This document shows, piece after piece, positions 26,279 to 35,649 of a stretch of DNA of 64,000 nucleotides. Every line of letters begins with the position of its first letter. Position 1 is the first letter of the stretch. The DNA comes from Alphaproteobacteria bacterium (GTDB taxonomy: Bacteria; Pseudomonadota; Alphaproteobacteria; Micropepsales; Micropepsaceae), in contig JAGOBA010000002.1 of assembly GCA_017983635.1 (NCBI GenBank), positions 310,001 through 374,000 of the forward strand. Reading direction: 5' to 3'. Below the pieces are notes generated by a model. That model saw only the letters and a program-made list of their open reading frames with translations. It was not told the DNA's origin and did no database searches. The position numbers were made by a program, and so were the translations under genes.

Positions 26279-26559
26279 GGGCGTAGTCTATCGCATTGCC
26301 TGCCTTCCAAGGAGTTACAGCCCCGTTGCCCCTCGCCCCTTGGCGCGAAACCAAGGAATTTCTGTTGTCGCACCGCCCCTGGACACACCCGAAAGCCTTG
26401 ACTTCTCCCCACCCCAATCCCTAGTTTCCGCCCTCTTTTCCAGGGTCGACTGAATGCCGATCCGCCTCGGGGCCGCTCCCCTAGGTCAACGTCCGCCAGC
26501 GCGTTGCGCCCGCGGGCGCGATAGGCATTTGGCTAAACGCGTGCGCGCGAAGGACGTAG
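26279..26559 (+). promoter_or_regulatory. ffh upstream region with candidate promoter
   Basis: This 281-base gap between the antitoxin start and ffh has no coding potential I can support. TTGACT (26398-26403) is followed after 17 bases by CTAGTT (26421-26426), a plausible but weak sigma-70 promoter for the ffh-rpsP-rimM-trmD-rplS operon, with a leader of about 125 bases. I saw no SRP RNA gene here. Confidence 0.4.
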
Positions 26560-28011
26560 ATGTTTGAGGCTCTGACCAATCGCTTGTCGTCGGTGTTCGA
26601 CGGCCTTACGGGGCGCGGTGCGCTGACCGAGGCTGATGTCGACGCCGCGCTGCGCGAAGTGCGTCTGGCGCTCATCGAAGCCGACGTCTCGCTGCCGGTC
26701 ATCAAGGACTTCCTCGTCAAGGTGCGCGAACGCGCGATCGGCGCCGACGTGCTGCGCTCGGTTACGCCGGGTCAGCAGATCGTCAAGATCGTCCACGACA
26801 TTCTCGTCGATACGCTCGGCGAAGAAGCGCAGGGCCTCTCGCTCGAAGTCGTGCCGCCCGCGGTCATCATGATGATCGGTCTGCAGGGCTCGGGCAAAAC
26901 CACCTCGACTGCCAAGATCGCGCTGCGCCTCACGAACCGCGATAAGAAAAAAGTTCTGATGGCCTCGCTCGATACGAGGCGGCCCGCGGCGCAAGAACAG
27001 CTGAAGGTCCTGGGCGAGCAAACCGGCGTCGCCACGCTTCCCATCATCGCAGGCCAGTCGCCCGCCGACATCGCGCGGCGCGCGCTGCAGGCCGCAAAGC
27101 TTTCCGGCTACGACGTGCTGATGCTCGACACCGCGGGCCGCCTGCACATCGACGAAGCGCTGATGGCCGAGATCGCGCAGATCCGCGATCTCTCGCAGCC
27201 CGCCGAAACGCTGCTCGTCGCCGACAGCCTCTCCGGCCAAGACGCGATCAACGTGGCCCGCACGTTCAAGGAACGCATCGGTATCTCCGGCATTGTGCTC
27301 ACGCGCATCGACGGCGACGGCCGCGGCGGGGCGGCACTCTCCATGCGCGCGATCACCGGCGCGCCGATCAAGCTGCTCGGCACCGGCGAAAAGATCGACG
27401 CGCTCGAGGATTTCCACCCCCGCCGCATCGCCGGCCGCATCTTGGGTCAAGGCGACGTCGTTAGCCTGGTCGAAAAAGCTGCCGAAACCGTCGACGCCGA
27501 AAAGGCCGAGGCGATGGCGCGCAAGATGCAGAAGGGTCAATTCGACCTGGACGATCTCGCCGAGCAGCTTCGCCAAATGCGCCGCATGGGCGGCATGCAA
27601 GGCATCCTCGGCATGCTCCCCGGCGTCGCGAAAGCGAAAGATCAGCTCGCCGCCGCCGGCATGGACGATTCCATGCTGAAGCGCCAAGAGGCGATCATCC
27701 TCTCGATGACCAAGGAAGAGCGCGCCAAGCCCGATGTGCTGAACGGCTCGCGCCGCAAGCGCATCGCCAAAGGCTCCGGCGTCGACGTCTCTGAGGTCAA
27801 CAAGCTGATGAAGATGCACCGCCAGATGGCGGACGTGATGAAGAAGATGGGCAAAGGCAAAGGCTTGATGAGCGCCCTGTTCGGCGGCCGTGCCCCGCAG
27901 ATGCCGCCGGGCGGCGGCCTGCCGGGTCTTGGCGGCGGCGGCATGGGCAGCGCCGGCCTGCAGTTGCCGCCAGGCATGAAATTACCGCCGGGCTTCGGCG
28001 GAAAACGTTGA
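26560..28011 (+). CDS. ffh: Signal recognition particle protein Ffh
   Basis: SRP GTPase that binds signal sequences on ribosomes, 483 residues. N domain at the start ([20 protein letters not shown]). G-domain motifs: [47 protein letters not shown]. The methionine-rich M domain follows ([19 protein letters not shown] and [19 protein letters not shown]) with a glycine/proline/methionine-rich tail. Works with FtsY (20465-21406). It leads the operon with rpsP only 31 bases downstream. Confidence 0.97.
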   Translation: MFEALTNRLSSVFDGLTGRGALTEADVDAALREVRLALIEADVSLPVIKDFLVKVRERAIGADVLRSVTPGQQIVKIVHDILVDTLGEEAQGLSLEVVPPAVIMMIGLQGSGKTTSTAKIALRLTNRDKKKVLMASLDTRRPAAQEQLKVLGEQTGVATLPIIAGQSPADIARRALQAAKLSGYDVLMLDTAGRLHIDEALMAEIAQIRDLSQPAETLLVADSLSGQDAINVARTFKERIGISGIVLTRIDGDGRGGAALSMRAITGAPIKLLGTGEKIDALEDFHPRRIAGRILGQGDVVSLVEKAAETVDAEKAEAMARKMQKGQFDLDDLAEQLRQMRRMGGMQGILGMLPGVAKAKDQLAAAGMDDSMLKRQEAIILSMTKEERAKPDVLNGSRRKRIAKGSGVDVSEVNKLMKMHRQMADVMKKMGKGKGLMSALFGGRAPQMPPGGGLPGLGGGGMGSAGLQLPPGMKLPPGFGGKR

Positions 28012-28042
28012 TGAGTTTTGGATTTCAAGGAAGGAAGATCGA

Positions 28043-28390
28043 ATGCTGAAAATCAGAATGTCCCGCGGCGGCACGAAGAAGCGCCCGTTCTACAAGATCG
28101 TCATCGCCGACGCGCGCTGCCCGCGTGACGGCCGCTTCATCGAGCGCATCGGCCACTACAACCCGCTGCTCACGAAGGACAACGCCGACCGCGTGAAGCT
28201 CGACCTCGACCGCGCGAAGTACTGGCTCGGCCAAGGCGCGCAGCCGTCGGACCGCGTTGAGCGCTTCCTCGCGGAAGTGGGCCTCGCCGAGAAGCGGACG
28301 AAGTTCAACGACCCGAGCAAGTCCGCCCCGCGCAAGAAGGCGCAAGAACGTCTGGCGGCTGAGAAGAAGGGCGAAGAAGCCGCGGCCTAA
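28043..28390 (+). CDS. rpsP: 30S ribosomal protein S16
   Basis: Ribosomal protein of 115 residues. It starts [20 protein letters not shown], the family's strongly conserved N-terminus, followed by [16 protein letters not shown]. The C-terminus is extended by a lysine/alanine-rich tail, common in alphaproteobacteria. A strong AAGGAAGG ribosome-binding site lies before the ATG. Between ffh and rimM as in most bacteria. Confidence 0.97.
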   Translation: MLKIRMSRGGTKKRPFYKIVIADARCPRDGRFIERIGHYNPLLTKDNADRVKLDLDRAKYWLGQGAQPSDRVERFLAEVGLAEKRTKFNDPSKSAPRKKAQERLAAEKKGEEAAA

Positions 28391-28434
28391 CTTCCTGGGA
28401 CCGCGGGCATCCTTGCCCGCTCTTTCTTAGGAAG
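28391..28434. repeat. REP-like palindrome / possible attenuator after rpsP
   Basis: Nested palindrome. CTTCCT at the left pairs with AGGAAG at the right, and inside is GCGGGCA-TCCT-TGCCCGC, a 7-bp stem followed by TCTTTCTT. The core GCGGGCATCCTTGCCCGC differs by only three bases from GCGTGCGTCCTCGCCCGC in the larger inverted repeat at 35485-35613, so both belong to one dispersed repeat family. It may also act as a partial terminator between rpsP and rimM. Confidence 0.65.
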
Positions 28435-28452
28435 CCGCAAGCAGCACCGACC

Positions 28453-29016
28453 ATGACGCACGACAAGCAAATCCTCCTGGGCCGCATCCTCGGCCCCCAC
28501 GGATTGAAGGGCGAGGTGAAGATCAAAAGCTTCACCGCGGACCCGCTTGACGTCGCGTCCTATGGACCGGTGCTCGCCGGCGACGGCCGCCGCTTCACGC
28601 TGACAAGCGCACGGCTGCAAGGTGATATCGTGATCGCCGCCATCAAAGGCGTGAACGATCGCACGCTGGCCGAAAGCCTGAAAGGCATCGAGTTGAACAT
28701 CGAACGCGACGAGATGCCGGAAACCGGCGACGGCGAATTCTACGAAGCCGACCTTATCGGCCTCGCCGTCTTCGACGAAGGCGGCGACCAAGTCGGCGAA
28801 GCTTTGGGCTTCCAGAACTTCGGCGCCGGCGATCTCCTGGAGATCAAACGCGCCGGCAATGGCGGCACGGCCTTCGTGCCCTTCGCCGCCAGCATGGTGC
28901 CCACGATCGACGTCGAACGCGGCCGCATCGTGCTCTCCGAAACCGGCTTCGCCGTGCTGACCGCCGACGACACGGTCGAGCGAGCAACCGTCGAGAAGAA
29001 GGCAGGCGCCCGATGA
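28453..29016 (+). CDS. rimM: Ribosome maturation factor RimM
   Basis: 16S rRNA processing / 30S assembly factor of 187 residues that binds S19. The N-terminal RimM domain reads [20 protein letters not shown], and a PRC-barrel follows with [20 protein letters not shown] and [20 protein letters not shown]. Its stop overlaps the trmD start by 4 bases. Standard rpsP-rimM-trmD-rplS order. Confidence 0.96.
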   Translation: MTHDKQILLGRILGPHGLKGEVKIKSFTADPLDVASYGPVLAGDGRRFTLTSARLQGDIVIAAIKGVNDRTLAESLKGIELNIERDEMPETGDGEFYEADLIGLAVFDEGGDQVGEALGFQNFGAGDLLEIKRAGNGGTAFVPFAASMVPTIDVERGRIVLSETGFAVLTADDTVERATVEKKAGAR

Positions 29017-29720
29017 GCTGGTCCGCCACGATCCTCACCATCCAGCCCGACATGTTCCCGGGCCCGCTCGGCTTCTCGCTGTGCGGTAAGGCGCTCGCCG
29101 ACAAGCGCTGGTCGCTCGAAACGGTGGACATTCGCAAGTTCGCAACCTCGCGCTACGGCTCGGTCGACGATACCCCGGCCGGTGGCGGCCCCGGCATGGT
29201 GATGCGCCCGGATATTTTGGCGGCCGCGATCGACACCGTTGCCCGCGACGACCGCCCGCTGATCCTGCTCTCGCCGCGCGGCAAGCAGCTCACCCAAGCC
29301 CGCGCGCACGAACTCGCGAACGGCCCCGGCGTCATTTTGATCTGCGGCCGCTTCGAGGGCGTGGACCAGCGCGTGATCGACGCCCGCGCGCTTGAGGAAG
29401 TCTCGATCGGCGACTACGTGCTCTCCGGCGGCGAGATCGCGGCGATGACCTTGATCGATGCGGTCGTGCGCTTGCTCCCCGGCGTCATCGGCGCCGACGC
29501 CTCGCTCGAAGAAGAAAGCTTCGAGCACGGCCTGCTCGAATACCCGCAATACACCCGGCCGCAATCCTGGGAAGGGCGCGACATCCCCGCGATCCTGACC
29601 TCCGGCCATCACAAGAAAATCAGCGAGTGGCGTCACGCGCAATCGCTAGAGCTCACCAAAACCCGCCGCCCGGACCTGTGGGACGCCCACATGGCGCGGA
29701 TGGCATCGACGAAACATTGA
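29013..29720 (+). CDS. trmD: tRNA (guanine37-N1)-methyltransferase
   Basis: SPOUT-class enzyme making m1G37 in tRNA, 235 residues. Conserved features: [13 protein letters not shown] near the start, [41 protein letters not shown] (trefoil-knot AdoMet site) and [17 protein letters not shown]. Its ATG overlaps the rimM stop as ATGA; rplS follows after 20 bases. Confidence 0.97.
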   Translation: MSWSATILTIQPDMFPGPLGFSLCGKALADKRWSLETVDIRKFATSRYGSVDDTPAGGGPGMVMRPDILAAAIDTVARDDRPLILLSPRGKQLTQARAHELANGPGVILICGRFEGVDQRVIDARALEEVSIGDYVLSGGEIAAMTLIDAVVRLLPGVIGADASLEEESFEHGLLEYPQYTRPQSWEGRDIPAILTSGHHKKISEWRHAQSLELTKTRRPDLWDAHMARMASTKH

Positions 29721-29740
29721 GACCAGAAAGGACCAAACCC

Positions 29741-30163
29741 ATGAACCTCTTGCAAACCCTCGAAGCCGAGCAAACCAAGGCTCTCGCGAAAAAGAAGAAG
29801 TCCGAGTTCCAGCCCGGCGACACCGTGAAGGTCAACGTCAAGGTCGTCGAAGAATCCTTCGACGAAAAGACGAAGCAGACGAAGCGCCGCGAACGTCTTC
29901 AGGCGTTCGAAGGCGTCGTCATCGGCCGCCAGGGCCAGGGCCTGAACGAGAACTTCACGGTCCGCAAAATCTCCTACGGCGAAGGCGTGGAGCGTATCTT
30001 CCCGGTCTTCAGCCCGCTCGTCGACAGCGTCGAGGTCCTCCGCCGCGGCCGCGTTCGCCGCGCGAAGCTCTATTACCTCAAGGGCCTGACCGGTAAGAAA
30101 GCGCGCATCGTCGAGCGTCAGGAAAAAGACAAAGGCGCCGCCGAGGCCGACGCCGCCGAGTGA
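29741..30163 (+). CDS. rplS: 50S ribosomal protein L19
   Basis: Ribosomal protein of 140 residues at the 30S-50S interface. Conserved core: [62 protein letters not shown]. The ATG follows a clear AGAAAGGA ribosome-binding site; the frame is open upstream inside trmD but that part is a shadow. The C-terminal tail is acidic. The last bases overlap a GTG start of the next gene. Confidence 0.96.
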   Translation: MNLLQTLEAEQTKALAKKKKSEFQPGDTVKVNVKVVEESFDEKTKQTKRRERLQAFEGVVIGRQGQGLNENFTVRKISYGEGVERIFPVFSPLVDSVEVLRRGRVRRAKLYYLKGLTGKKARIVERQEKDKGAAEADAAE

Positions 30164-30678
30164 GCCCACTTACCTTCCGCTTTGCCGGTGCGGCCGACGC
30201 ACCGGCAATCGCTGCTCTGATCGAGAGCGCCTACCGCGGCGACGAAAGCCGCCGCGGCTGGACGACCGAAGCGCACCTGATCGAAGGCAACCGCACCAGT
30301 GCGGCCGAGATCGCGGACAATATCGCCGCCCCGAACAAGCGCTTCATCATGGCGTTCGACGCAGCCAAGCTCGTCGGCTGCGCCATGATCAAGAACGACA
30401 ACGGCACCGGCTACTTCGGCATGTTCGCTGTCAGCCCCACCCTCCAAGGCGGCGGCCACGGCAAGAAAATCCTCGCCCACGCCGAACAATCCATCATCGA
30501 CCTGTGGCACTGCCCGACCGTCGCGATGACCGTGATCTCCCTCCGCGAAGACCTCATCGCCTACTACGAACGCCGCGGCTACAGTCGCACCGCGACCAAA
30601 CCCTTCCCTTTCGAAAAAGAACCCGGCGCGAAACGGAAGGATTTCCATTTCGTGGTGTTGACGAAATCTCTCAAATAA
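30160..30678 (+). CDS. GNAT-family N-acetyltransferase
   Basis: Acetyl-CoA-dependent acetyltransferase fold, 172 residues, starting with GTG in the overlap GTGA with rplS. Motif A is visible as [20 protein letters not shown] (the Q/RxxGxG/A acetyl-CoA loop), followed by [21 protein letters not shown]. The substrate is unknown. Translational coupling to rplS is notable but may only reflect tight packing. Confidence 0.85.
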   Translation: MSPLTFRFAGAADAPAIAALIESAYRGDESRRGWTTEAHLIEGNRTSAAEIADNIAAPNKRFIMAFDAAKLVGCAMIKNDNGTGYFGMFAVSPTLQGGGHGKKILAHAEQSIIDLWHCPTVAMTVISLREDLIAYYERRGYSRTATKPFPFEKEPGAKRKDFHFVVLTKSLK

Positions 30679-30700
30679 CCCGCAGCAGGGAGCCGCACGC

Positions 30701-31237
30701 ATGTCGCTCGAAGACGCTTACTTCATCAGCCAGATCGTCGCCGCCGTCGCAATCGTCGCCTCGCTGCTCTTCGTCGCCATCCAATTGCGTCAGAGCGACA
30801 AGACGCAACGTGCCGTCATGCATCAAGCACGGGCCGATCGGATCATAGGGTTCTATTCCAGCATCTCGGGCATGGCGCCCATCATCTCAAAAGCGACCCG
30901 CGCGGCCGAGACTCTGGTCGCCGACGAGGTTCTGCAGCTTCAGGGCGTGATCATGAAAATGATCCTGAATCTCGAGGATCAACTCTGGCAGCACAAACAA
31001 GGTCTGCTTGACGGCGCGTCGGTTGAACGTACGCGAGCGGCGGCCAGGCGAATCATGTCGCTGCCGGCGATGCGTGCCGCGTGGCTCATTCAACGGTCCT
31101 TGATTTTGCCGGCCCAGGCGGAAGTCTTCGAGCGCGAGGCCATCGCCGGACAGCCTCTCGCGCCTAACGCGGACACAGGCAGTGTCTGGCAAGTAGCGCT
31201 TGCGGACGTTCGCGCGACGGGCGCACCGGGCGGATAG
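30701..31237 (+). CDS. Hypothetical protein with N-terminal membrane anchor (paralogue A)
   Basis: Unrecognised protein of 178 residues. The opening MSLEDAYFISQIVAAVAIVA followed by SLLFVAIQLRQ forms a single membrane helix; the rest is a cytoplasmic alpha-helical region without known motifs. It is a clear paralogue of the next gene: both share MSLE-x4-SQI-AAVAI-SL at the N-terminus and a Trp-containing helical C-terminal part. A ribosome-binding site (GCAGGGAG) precedes the ATG. The function is unknown. Confidence 0.75.
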   Translation: MSLEDAYFISQIVAAVAIVASLLFVAIQLRQSDKTQRAVMHQARADRIIGFYSSISGMAPIISKATRAAETLVADEVLQLQGVIMKMILNLEDQLWQHKQGLLDGASVERTRAAARRIMSLPAMRAAWLIQRSLILPAQAEVFEREAIAGQPLAPNADTGSVWQVALADVRATGAPGG

Positions 31238-31311
31238 TTATCCGTTTCTCAGGCCCCTGCAGGCATCCTGCGTCACCTGATAATGCACATGCCGACACAA
31301 GGGATCACCGC

Positions 31312-31788
31312 ATGTCACTCGAAGAACTCGCCTTCGCCAGCCAGATCATCGCGGCCGTTGCCATCATCGTCTCGCTGATCTACGCGGCGCTTCAGTTCCG
31401 GGTCTATCAAGCCTCCGCGCGAGAATCCCGCCTCGTTACAATCAGCACGGACATTCAGAATTTTCGCGTGCTGCTGATGTCCGATCCGGATTCGGCAAGA
31501 GTATTTAGAGACGGCTCGCGTGACATGGAATCGCTTGAGCCCCTCGACCGCTGGCGGTTCGGCACAATGATCGAGCATGCCGTGATGAACTATAGCTTGG
31601 CCATCGAGATCGACTCTTCGCCGGACACGGACGCCGCTCAAGCCTTCGTTTGGCTGTGCCGCAATCCCGGAGTCCAGCAGTGGTGGCAAAAGGCAAGAAA
31701 GCGCTATTCCGCGCGCGTTCAGGCGAGAGTGGATTCAGCGATCAAGATGGGGTTGCCTCAGGTGGCCGCCAGTGCCACCCCTGAATGA
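31312..31788 (+). CDS. Hypothetical protein with N-terminal membrane anchor (paralogue B)
   Basis: Unrecognised protein of 158 residues, tandem paralogue of the preceding gene. MSLEELAFASQIIAAVAIIV plus SLIYAALQF is a single membrane helix. The soluble part includes DPDSARVFRDGSRDMESL and WWQKARKRYSARVQARVDSA. Such single-helix proteins occur in small families in alphaproteobacteria without known function. It ends 8 bases before the convergent acetyltransferase gene. Confidence 0.75.
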   Translation: MSLEELAFASQIIAAVAIIVSLIYAALQFRVYQASARESRLVTISTDIQNFRVLLMSDPDSARVFRDGSRDMESLEPLDRWRFGTMIEHAVMNYSLAIEIDSSPDTDAAQAFVWLCRNPGVQQWWQKARKRYSARVQARVDSAIKMGLPQVAASATPE

Positions 31789-31796
31789 AACTGAGA

Positions 31797-32342
31797 TCAG
31801 TCCGTCCGCTTCTTCCGGTACAAAATATGCCGCCGGAGCGCATGCCTCACCGGCAGCCTTGGATGATCGAAGTCCTCCTTGGGGTCGCGCGTCATGCCGA
31901 GCCGCTCCATCACCGACCATGACGGCTTGTTCGCCATCACCGTGAACGAGACGATTTGATCGAGATTCAAATCTTCGAACCCGATTCGAAGTGCCGCCCG
32001 CGCCGCCTCCGTCGCGTAGCCCTTGCCCCAGTGGGCCGGCGCGAACCGCCACCCGATCTCGACCGCAGGCGTGAACGGCGCCTCGAACGAAACCCGCTGC
32101 AGCCCGGTAAAGCCGATCAACGGCGCCACCCCCGGCGCCTCCACCGCCCACACCCCGAATCCATGCGCGCGATGATGCTCCTCGAACCGCGCCATCTGCG
32201 CGCGCGTCTCCTCCGCCGTTATCACCCCCGGCATGAAGCGCATCGTCAGAGGATCCGCATTCATCGCCGCAAACGGCGCAAGGTCCTCCTCCCGCCACCG
32301 GCGCAGGATCAGGCGGTCGGACTTGAGGGGCGGGTGCGTCAT
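31797..32342 (-). CDS. GNAT-family acetyltransferase, RimJ/RimL type
   Basis: Acetyltransferase of ~181 residues of the RimJ/RimL subgroup (Acetyltransf_3). Typical segments: LKSDRLILRRWREEDLAPFA at the start, IGWRFAPAHWGKGYATEAAR (acetyl-CoA loop) and FTVMANKPSWSVMERLGM. I chose the Met of MTHPPLK; an upstream ATG (32363) would add seven non-conserved residues. Similar in type to the acetyltransferase after mdh (54495-55040). The substrate is unknown. Confidence 0.87.
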   Translation of the reverse strand: MTHPPLKSDRLILRRWREEDLAPFAAMNADPLTMRFMPGVITAEETRAQMARFEEHHRAHGFGVWAVEAPGVAPLIGFTGLQRVSFEAPFTPAVEIGWRFAPAHWGKGYATEAARAALRIGFEDLNLDQIVSFTVMANKPSWSVMERLGMTRDPKEDFDHPRLPVRHALRRHILYRKKRTD

Positions 32343-32398
32343 TTCACAGCCGAAGATGCGCATTTCGCGCCGCTTCGCAAGGCGCTATGTAAATCGGC

Positions 32399-33799
32399 AT
32401 GACCACCACCCTCTACGACAAGATCTGGGATGCCCACCTGGTCCACGCCGAGCCGGGCGAGGCGGCCGTTATTTACATCGACCGCCACCTCGTGCACGAG
32501 GTGACGAGCCCGCAGGCGTTCGAAGGTCTGCGTCTGGCCAAGCGCAAGGTCCGCCGGCCCGAACTCACGCTCGCGGTCGCCGACCACAACGTGCCCACGA
32601 CCGATCGCTCCCACGGCATCGCCGACCCCGAATCCGCGCTCCAGATCGCGACCTTGGAAAAGAACGCGAAAGACTTCGGGGTCACCTATTTCGCGATGGA
32701 CGACATCCGCCAAGGGATCGTCCACATCGTGGGGCCGGAGCAGGGGCTGACGCTCCCCGGCCAAACGATCGTCTGCGGCGACAGCCACACCGCGACCCAC
32801 GGCGCGTTCGGCGCGCTCGCCTTCGGCATCGGCACCAGCGAGGTCGAACACGTGCTGGCGACGCAAACGCTGCAGGCGCGGCCCTCGAAGAACATGCGCG
32901 TGACCCTCGACGGGCAGCCGGCGCCCGGCGTCACCGCCAAGGACATCATCCTCGCCATCATCGGCAAGATCGGCACGGCCGGCGGCACCGGTTACGTCAT
33001 CGAATATGCGGGCGAGGCCATCCGCGCGCTTTCGATGGAAGGCCGCATGACGGTCTGCAATATGTCGATCGAAGCGGGCGCGCGCGCCGGCCTCATCGCC
33101 CCCGATCGAACGACGTTCGAATATTTGAAAGGCCGTCCGCACGCACCGAAGGGCGCGGCTTGGGAGGCGGCCGTCGCCTACTGGCGCACGCTGAAATCGG
33201 ATGACGACGCGAAGTTCGACGTGGAAGTGAAACTCGACGCCGCGGAAATCCCGCCGCTCGTCACCTGGGGCACCTCGCCCGAAAACGTCGTGCCGATCAC
33301 GGGCCGCGTGCCCGACCCTGCGGCGGAAACCGATCCGCAGCGCCGCGCCGCGATGGAACGCATGCTCGACTACATGGGGCTCAAAGCCGGCACCGCAATG
33401 AAAGACGTGAAGATCGACCGCGTCTTCATCGGCTCCTGCACGAACGGCCGCATCGAAGATTTTCGCGAAGTGGCGAAGGTGGTCGCGGGCAAGCGCGTCG
33501 CCCCCCACGTCGGCGCGATGATCGTCCCGGGCTCCGGCCTGGTCAAAGAACAAGCCGAAAGCGAAGGCCTCGACAAGATCTTCACCGCCGCAGGCTTCGA
33601 ATGGCGCGAACCCGGCTGCTCCATGTGCCTCGCCATGAACGCCGACAAACTAGAACCCGGCGAACGCTGCGCCTCCACCTCCAACCGCAACTTCGAAGGA
33701 AGACAGGGCAGGGGAGGCCGCACGCACCTAATGTCGCCGGCGATGGCCGCGGCAGCGGCGATCGAGGGACACCTCGCGGACGTGCGCGATCTCGGCTAA
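32399..33799 (+). CDS. leuC: 3-isopropylmalate dehydratase large subunit
   Basis: Large subunit of isopropylmalate isomerase for leucine biosynthesis, 466 residues, binding a 4Fe-4S cluster with the cysteines of [12 protein letters not shown] and [10 protein letters not shown]. Other aconitase-family motifs: [12 protein letters not shown] near residue 60 and [23 protein letters not shown] [13 protein letters not shown]. The small subunit leuD lies 1.85 kb downstream instead of adjacent, because three accessory genes and a palindrome are inserted. Confidence 0.97.
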   Translation: MTTTLYDKIWDAHLVHAEPGEAAVIYIDRHLVHEVTSPQAFEGLRLAKRKVRRPELTLAVADHNVPTTDRSHGIADPESALQIATLEKNAKDFGVTYFAMDDIRQGIVHIVGPEQGLTLPGQTIVCGDSHTATHGAFGALAFGIGTSEVEHVLATQTLQARPSKNMRVTLDGQPAPGVTAKDIILAIIGKIGTAGGTGYVIEYAGEAIRALSMEGRMTVCNMSIEAGARAGLIAPDRTTFEYLKGRPHAPKGAAWEAAVAYWRTLKSDDDAKFDVEVKLDAAEIPPLVTWGTSPENVVPITGRVPDPAAETDPQRRAAMERMLDYMGLKAGTAMKDVKIDRVFIGSCTNGRIEDFREVAKVVAGKRVAPHVGAMIVPGSGLVKEQAESEGLDKIFTAAGFEWREPGCSMCLAMNADKLEPGERCASTSNRNFEGRQGRGGRTHLMSPAMAAAAAIEGHLADVRDLG

Positions 33800-33840
33800 G
33801 CTTCTCCCCCAGCTGCGGCGCCGATCGCGGAACACAACGA

Positions 33841-34929
33841 ATGGGGTTTGCGATGTCGTTGCTCCTCCGAGTGCTGGGTATCTTGATCGCGGCTTTCGCC
33901 GTGGCCGCTCTCATCGTCTGGCTGAACTTCGACTCTGTTCGCTACAACGTGATCATTTGGGTGGCGACGCCCACAAAGCCCTTCGCCGAACCCAAAGGAT
34001 TCGACTACGCATCAGACGAAGGCTGGATTGCGCGTCCTGCGAACGGCGCCGGAACGGGGCCGGCCGTTGATGTCTTCTTCGTCATCGGCACGACCTACTT
34101 CAAGCCGTACCATGACAGTTGGAACCAGCCGGCGGATGATGTTGAGACAAACAAGATCAACACGCAGTTCTTCGGCAAATTGCCGGCATACGCCGACTGT
34201 TGCGCTCTCTACGCCCCGCGCATTCGACAAGCAATTCTTGGCGCGTTTGCCCGCGATACCGATGACACGCGCAAAGCGCTCGATCTGGCATACGCCGACG
34301 TAGAGCGCGCATTCGACTATTTCATCCAGCACAACAACGGTCGTCCATTCATCCTCGCCGGCGCGAGCCAGGGCAGCAGGCACATATTCGCATTGCTGAA
34401 AAGCCGCATTAGCGGGACGGCGCTCAAGGACCGGATGGTTGCCGCCTATCCGCTCATTTGGTGGATGAAGAAAGCTCAATTCGCGACAGAGTCGCCCGAC
34501 ATCCCGATTTGCAACGACGCGAAACAAACGGGCTGCGTCGTGACCTTCAATCCCGTGGGGCCGCATCTGCGCACGGGACTCAATCCGCTATTCGATCAGA
34601 CAGGTATCATTTGCGTGAACCCGCTAACGTGGCACGCCGATGGCGCGCAGGCAGGGTTCGAACTCAACCTCGGTGCACGCAAACCCGCATCACCCGACAA
34701 GCTTGTCCCCGGCGCCGCGGACGCCAGGTGCGATGAAAACGGCCGTCTCGTCGTGTCGGAGATCCGCACCGACATGTACGAGGGAGTTCCGCTTCCGCTT
34801 CGGATGATCATGAACGTCTTCGGGCGCGACAATTATCACTCGCTCGCCGGAGGCTTATTCTACGCGAACCTCAAACAAAACGCCGAAGACCGCACCCAAG
34901 CTTATCTCGCCGCCCATCCGGCAAAATGA
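33841..34929 (+). CDS. DUF3089 family protein (alpha/beta-hydrolase-like)
   Basis: Membrane-anchored or secreted protein of 362 residues in the DUF3089 family. An N-terminal helix (LLRVLGILIAAFAVAALIVW) precedes the domain with VDVFFVIGTTYFKPYHDSWN and ADCCALYAPRIRQAIL. The nucleophile-elbow-like sequence FILAGASQGSRH near residue 180 suggests a hydrolase. No substrate is known. The start at 33841 (MGFAM) or the Met four codons later is possible; a longer frame upstream is a shadow of leuC. Part of the block inserted between leuC and leuD. Confidence 0.8.
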   Translation: MGFAMSLLLRVLGILIAAFAVAALIVWLNFDSVRYNVIIWVATPTKPFAEPKGFDYASDEGWIARPANGAGTGPAVDVFFVIGTTYFKPYHDSWNQPADDVETNKINTQFFGKLPAYADCCALYAPRIRQAILGAFARDTDDTRKALDLAYADVERAFDYFIQHNNGRPFILAGASQGSRHIFALLKSRISGTALKDRMVAAYPLIWWMKKAQFATESPDIPICNDAKQTGCVVTFNPVGPHLRTGLNPLFDQTGIICVNPLTWHADGAQAGFELNLGARKPASPDKLVPGAADARCDENGRLVVSEIRTDMYEGVPLPLRMIMNVFGRDNYHSLAGGLFYANLKQNAEDRTQAYLAAHPAK

Positions 34930-34983
34930 GTAAGGAATAACGCTGTGCAAGATTTCACCGCAGACTTGCGCGAGACCAAGTGA

Positions 34984-35223
34984 ATGCCGACCGTCCTGCG
35001 CTGGAATGGTTATCGGTTCTATTTCTTCAGCAACGAAGGCAGCGAGCCGCCCCATATCCACGTCGACAAGGCGGGAAACACGGCCAAATACTGGTTGAAC
35101 CCGGTGGCCCTAGCGCAGAACATAGGCTTCAGCGCGCGCCACCTGGCCGAAATTGAATCAAAGATTGCGGAGCAACAGGCGCGTTTCTTGGAGGCATGGA
35201 ATGACCACTTCAACGATCATTAG
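34984..35223 (+). CDS. DUF4160 domain protein
   Basis: Small protein of 79 residues, DUF4160 family. The signature is clear: MPTVLRWNGYRFYFFSNEGS followed by EPPHIHVDKAG and a C-terminal helix with EAWNDHFNDH. DUF4160 genes are regularly paired with DUF2442 genes, as here, in an arrangement often proposed to be a toxin-antitoxin or other two-gene accessory module; the activity is not established. The next gene starts 23 bases before this one ends. Confidence 0.85.
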   Translation: MPTVLRWNGYRFYFFSNEGSEPPHIHVDKAGNTAKYWLNPVALAQNIGFSARHLAEIESKIAEQQARFLEAWNDHFNDH

Positions 35224-35455
35224 CGATCCGCGCGTGAAGGACGTGCGTTGCACCGACGAGAATCTCGAAGTGCTGCTTCGTGATGGCCGCAAGATCAGCG
35301 CGCCGCTTGCCTGGTTCCCGCGCCTCCTCGCCGCGAGCGCCGACGATCGCGCCGACTGGGAGACAAGCGCCGCGGGCCACGGCATCCATTGGCCGAAGAT
35401 CGACGAGGATCTGAGCATTGCAGGATTGCTGCGCGGCGAGCGCGCGCCCCAGTGA
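35201..35455 (+). CDS. DUF2442 domain protein
   Basis: Small protein of 84 residues in the DUF2442 family: SDPRVKDVRCTDENLEVLLR, then GRKISAPLAWFPRLLAAS, and the terminal IHWPKIDEDLSIAGLLRG. It is the usual partner of DUF4160 proteins. I took the Met of MTTSTIISD, within the overlap with the DUF4160 gene; a longer upstream frame is not conserved. The product is probably a small cytoplasmic partner protein; its role is not known. Confidence 0.85.
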   Translation: MTTSTIISDPRVKDVRCTDENLEVLLRDGRKISAPLAWFPRLLAASADDRADWETSAAGHGIHWPKIDEDLSIAGLLRGERAPQ

Positions 35456-35484
35456 CGATGTCAATCGAAAGGTATCGCGAGCTG

Positions 35485-35613
35485 GAGGAGGGCACTTGCG
35501 CTGGGTGCGCGTGCGTCCTCGCCCGCTCTTCGCTGACCTTAAACGCGCGGTGCGTTAGAGATGTTGCTAAGGGCGGGCGAGGACGCCCGCGCACCCAGCG
35601 CGAGTGCCTCCTC
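35485..35613. repeat. Large REP-like inverted repeat upstream of leuD
   Basis: Left arm 35485-35525 and right arm 35574-35613 are near-perfect reverse complements: ~40 bp with a one-base bulge and two mismatches, separated by 48 bases. The arms begin GAGGAGGGCACTTGCGC and end CGAGTGCCTCCTC. The inner part, GCGTGCGTCCTCGCCCGCTCTT, closely matches the palindrome after rpsP (28391-28434). No reading frame fits. It may be a non-autonomous mobile element or a processed REP-type sequence, and it sits in the block between leuC and leuD. Confidence 0.75.
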
Positions 35614-35649
35614 ATCGACGCACCGATCTACGACTAAGGCAGACGCACA

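Noticed and set aside
26533..27819. 428-codon minus-strand open frame opposite ffh
   Set aside because: It lies wholly antisense to an unmistakable Ffh and has shadow-type composition.
34945..34983. 12-codon GTG frame just before the DUF4160 gene
   Set aside because: Too short to support, no ribosome-binding site; at most a leader remnant.
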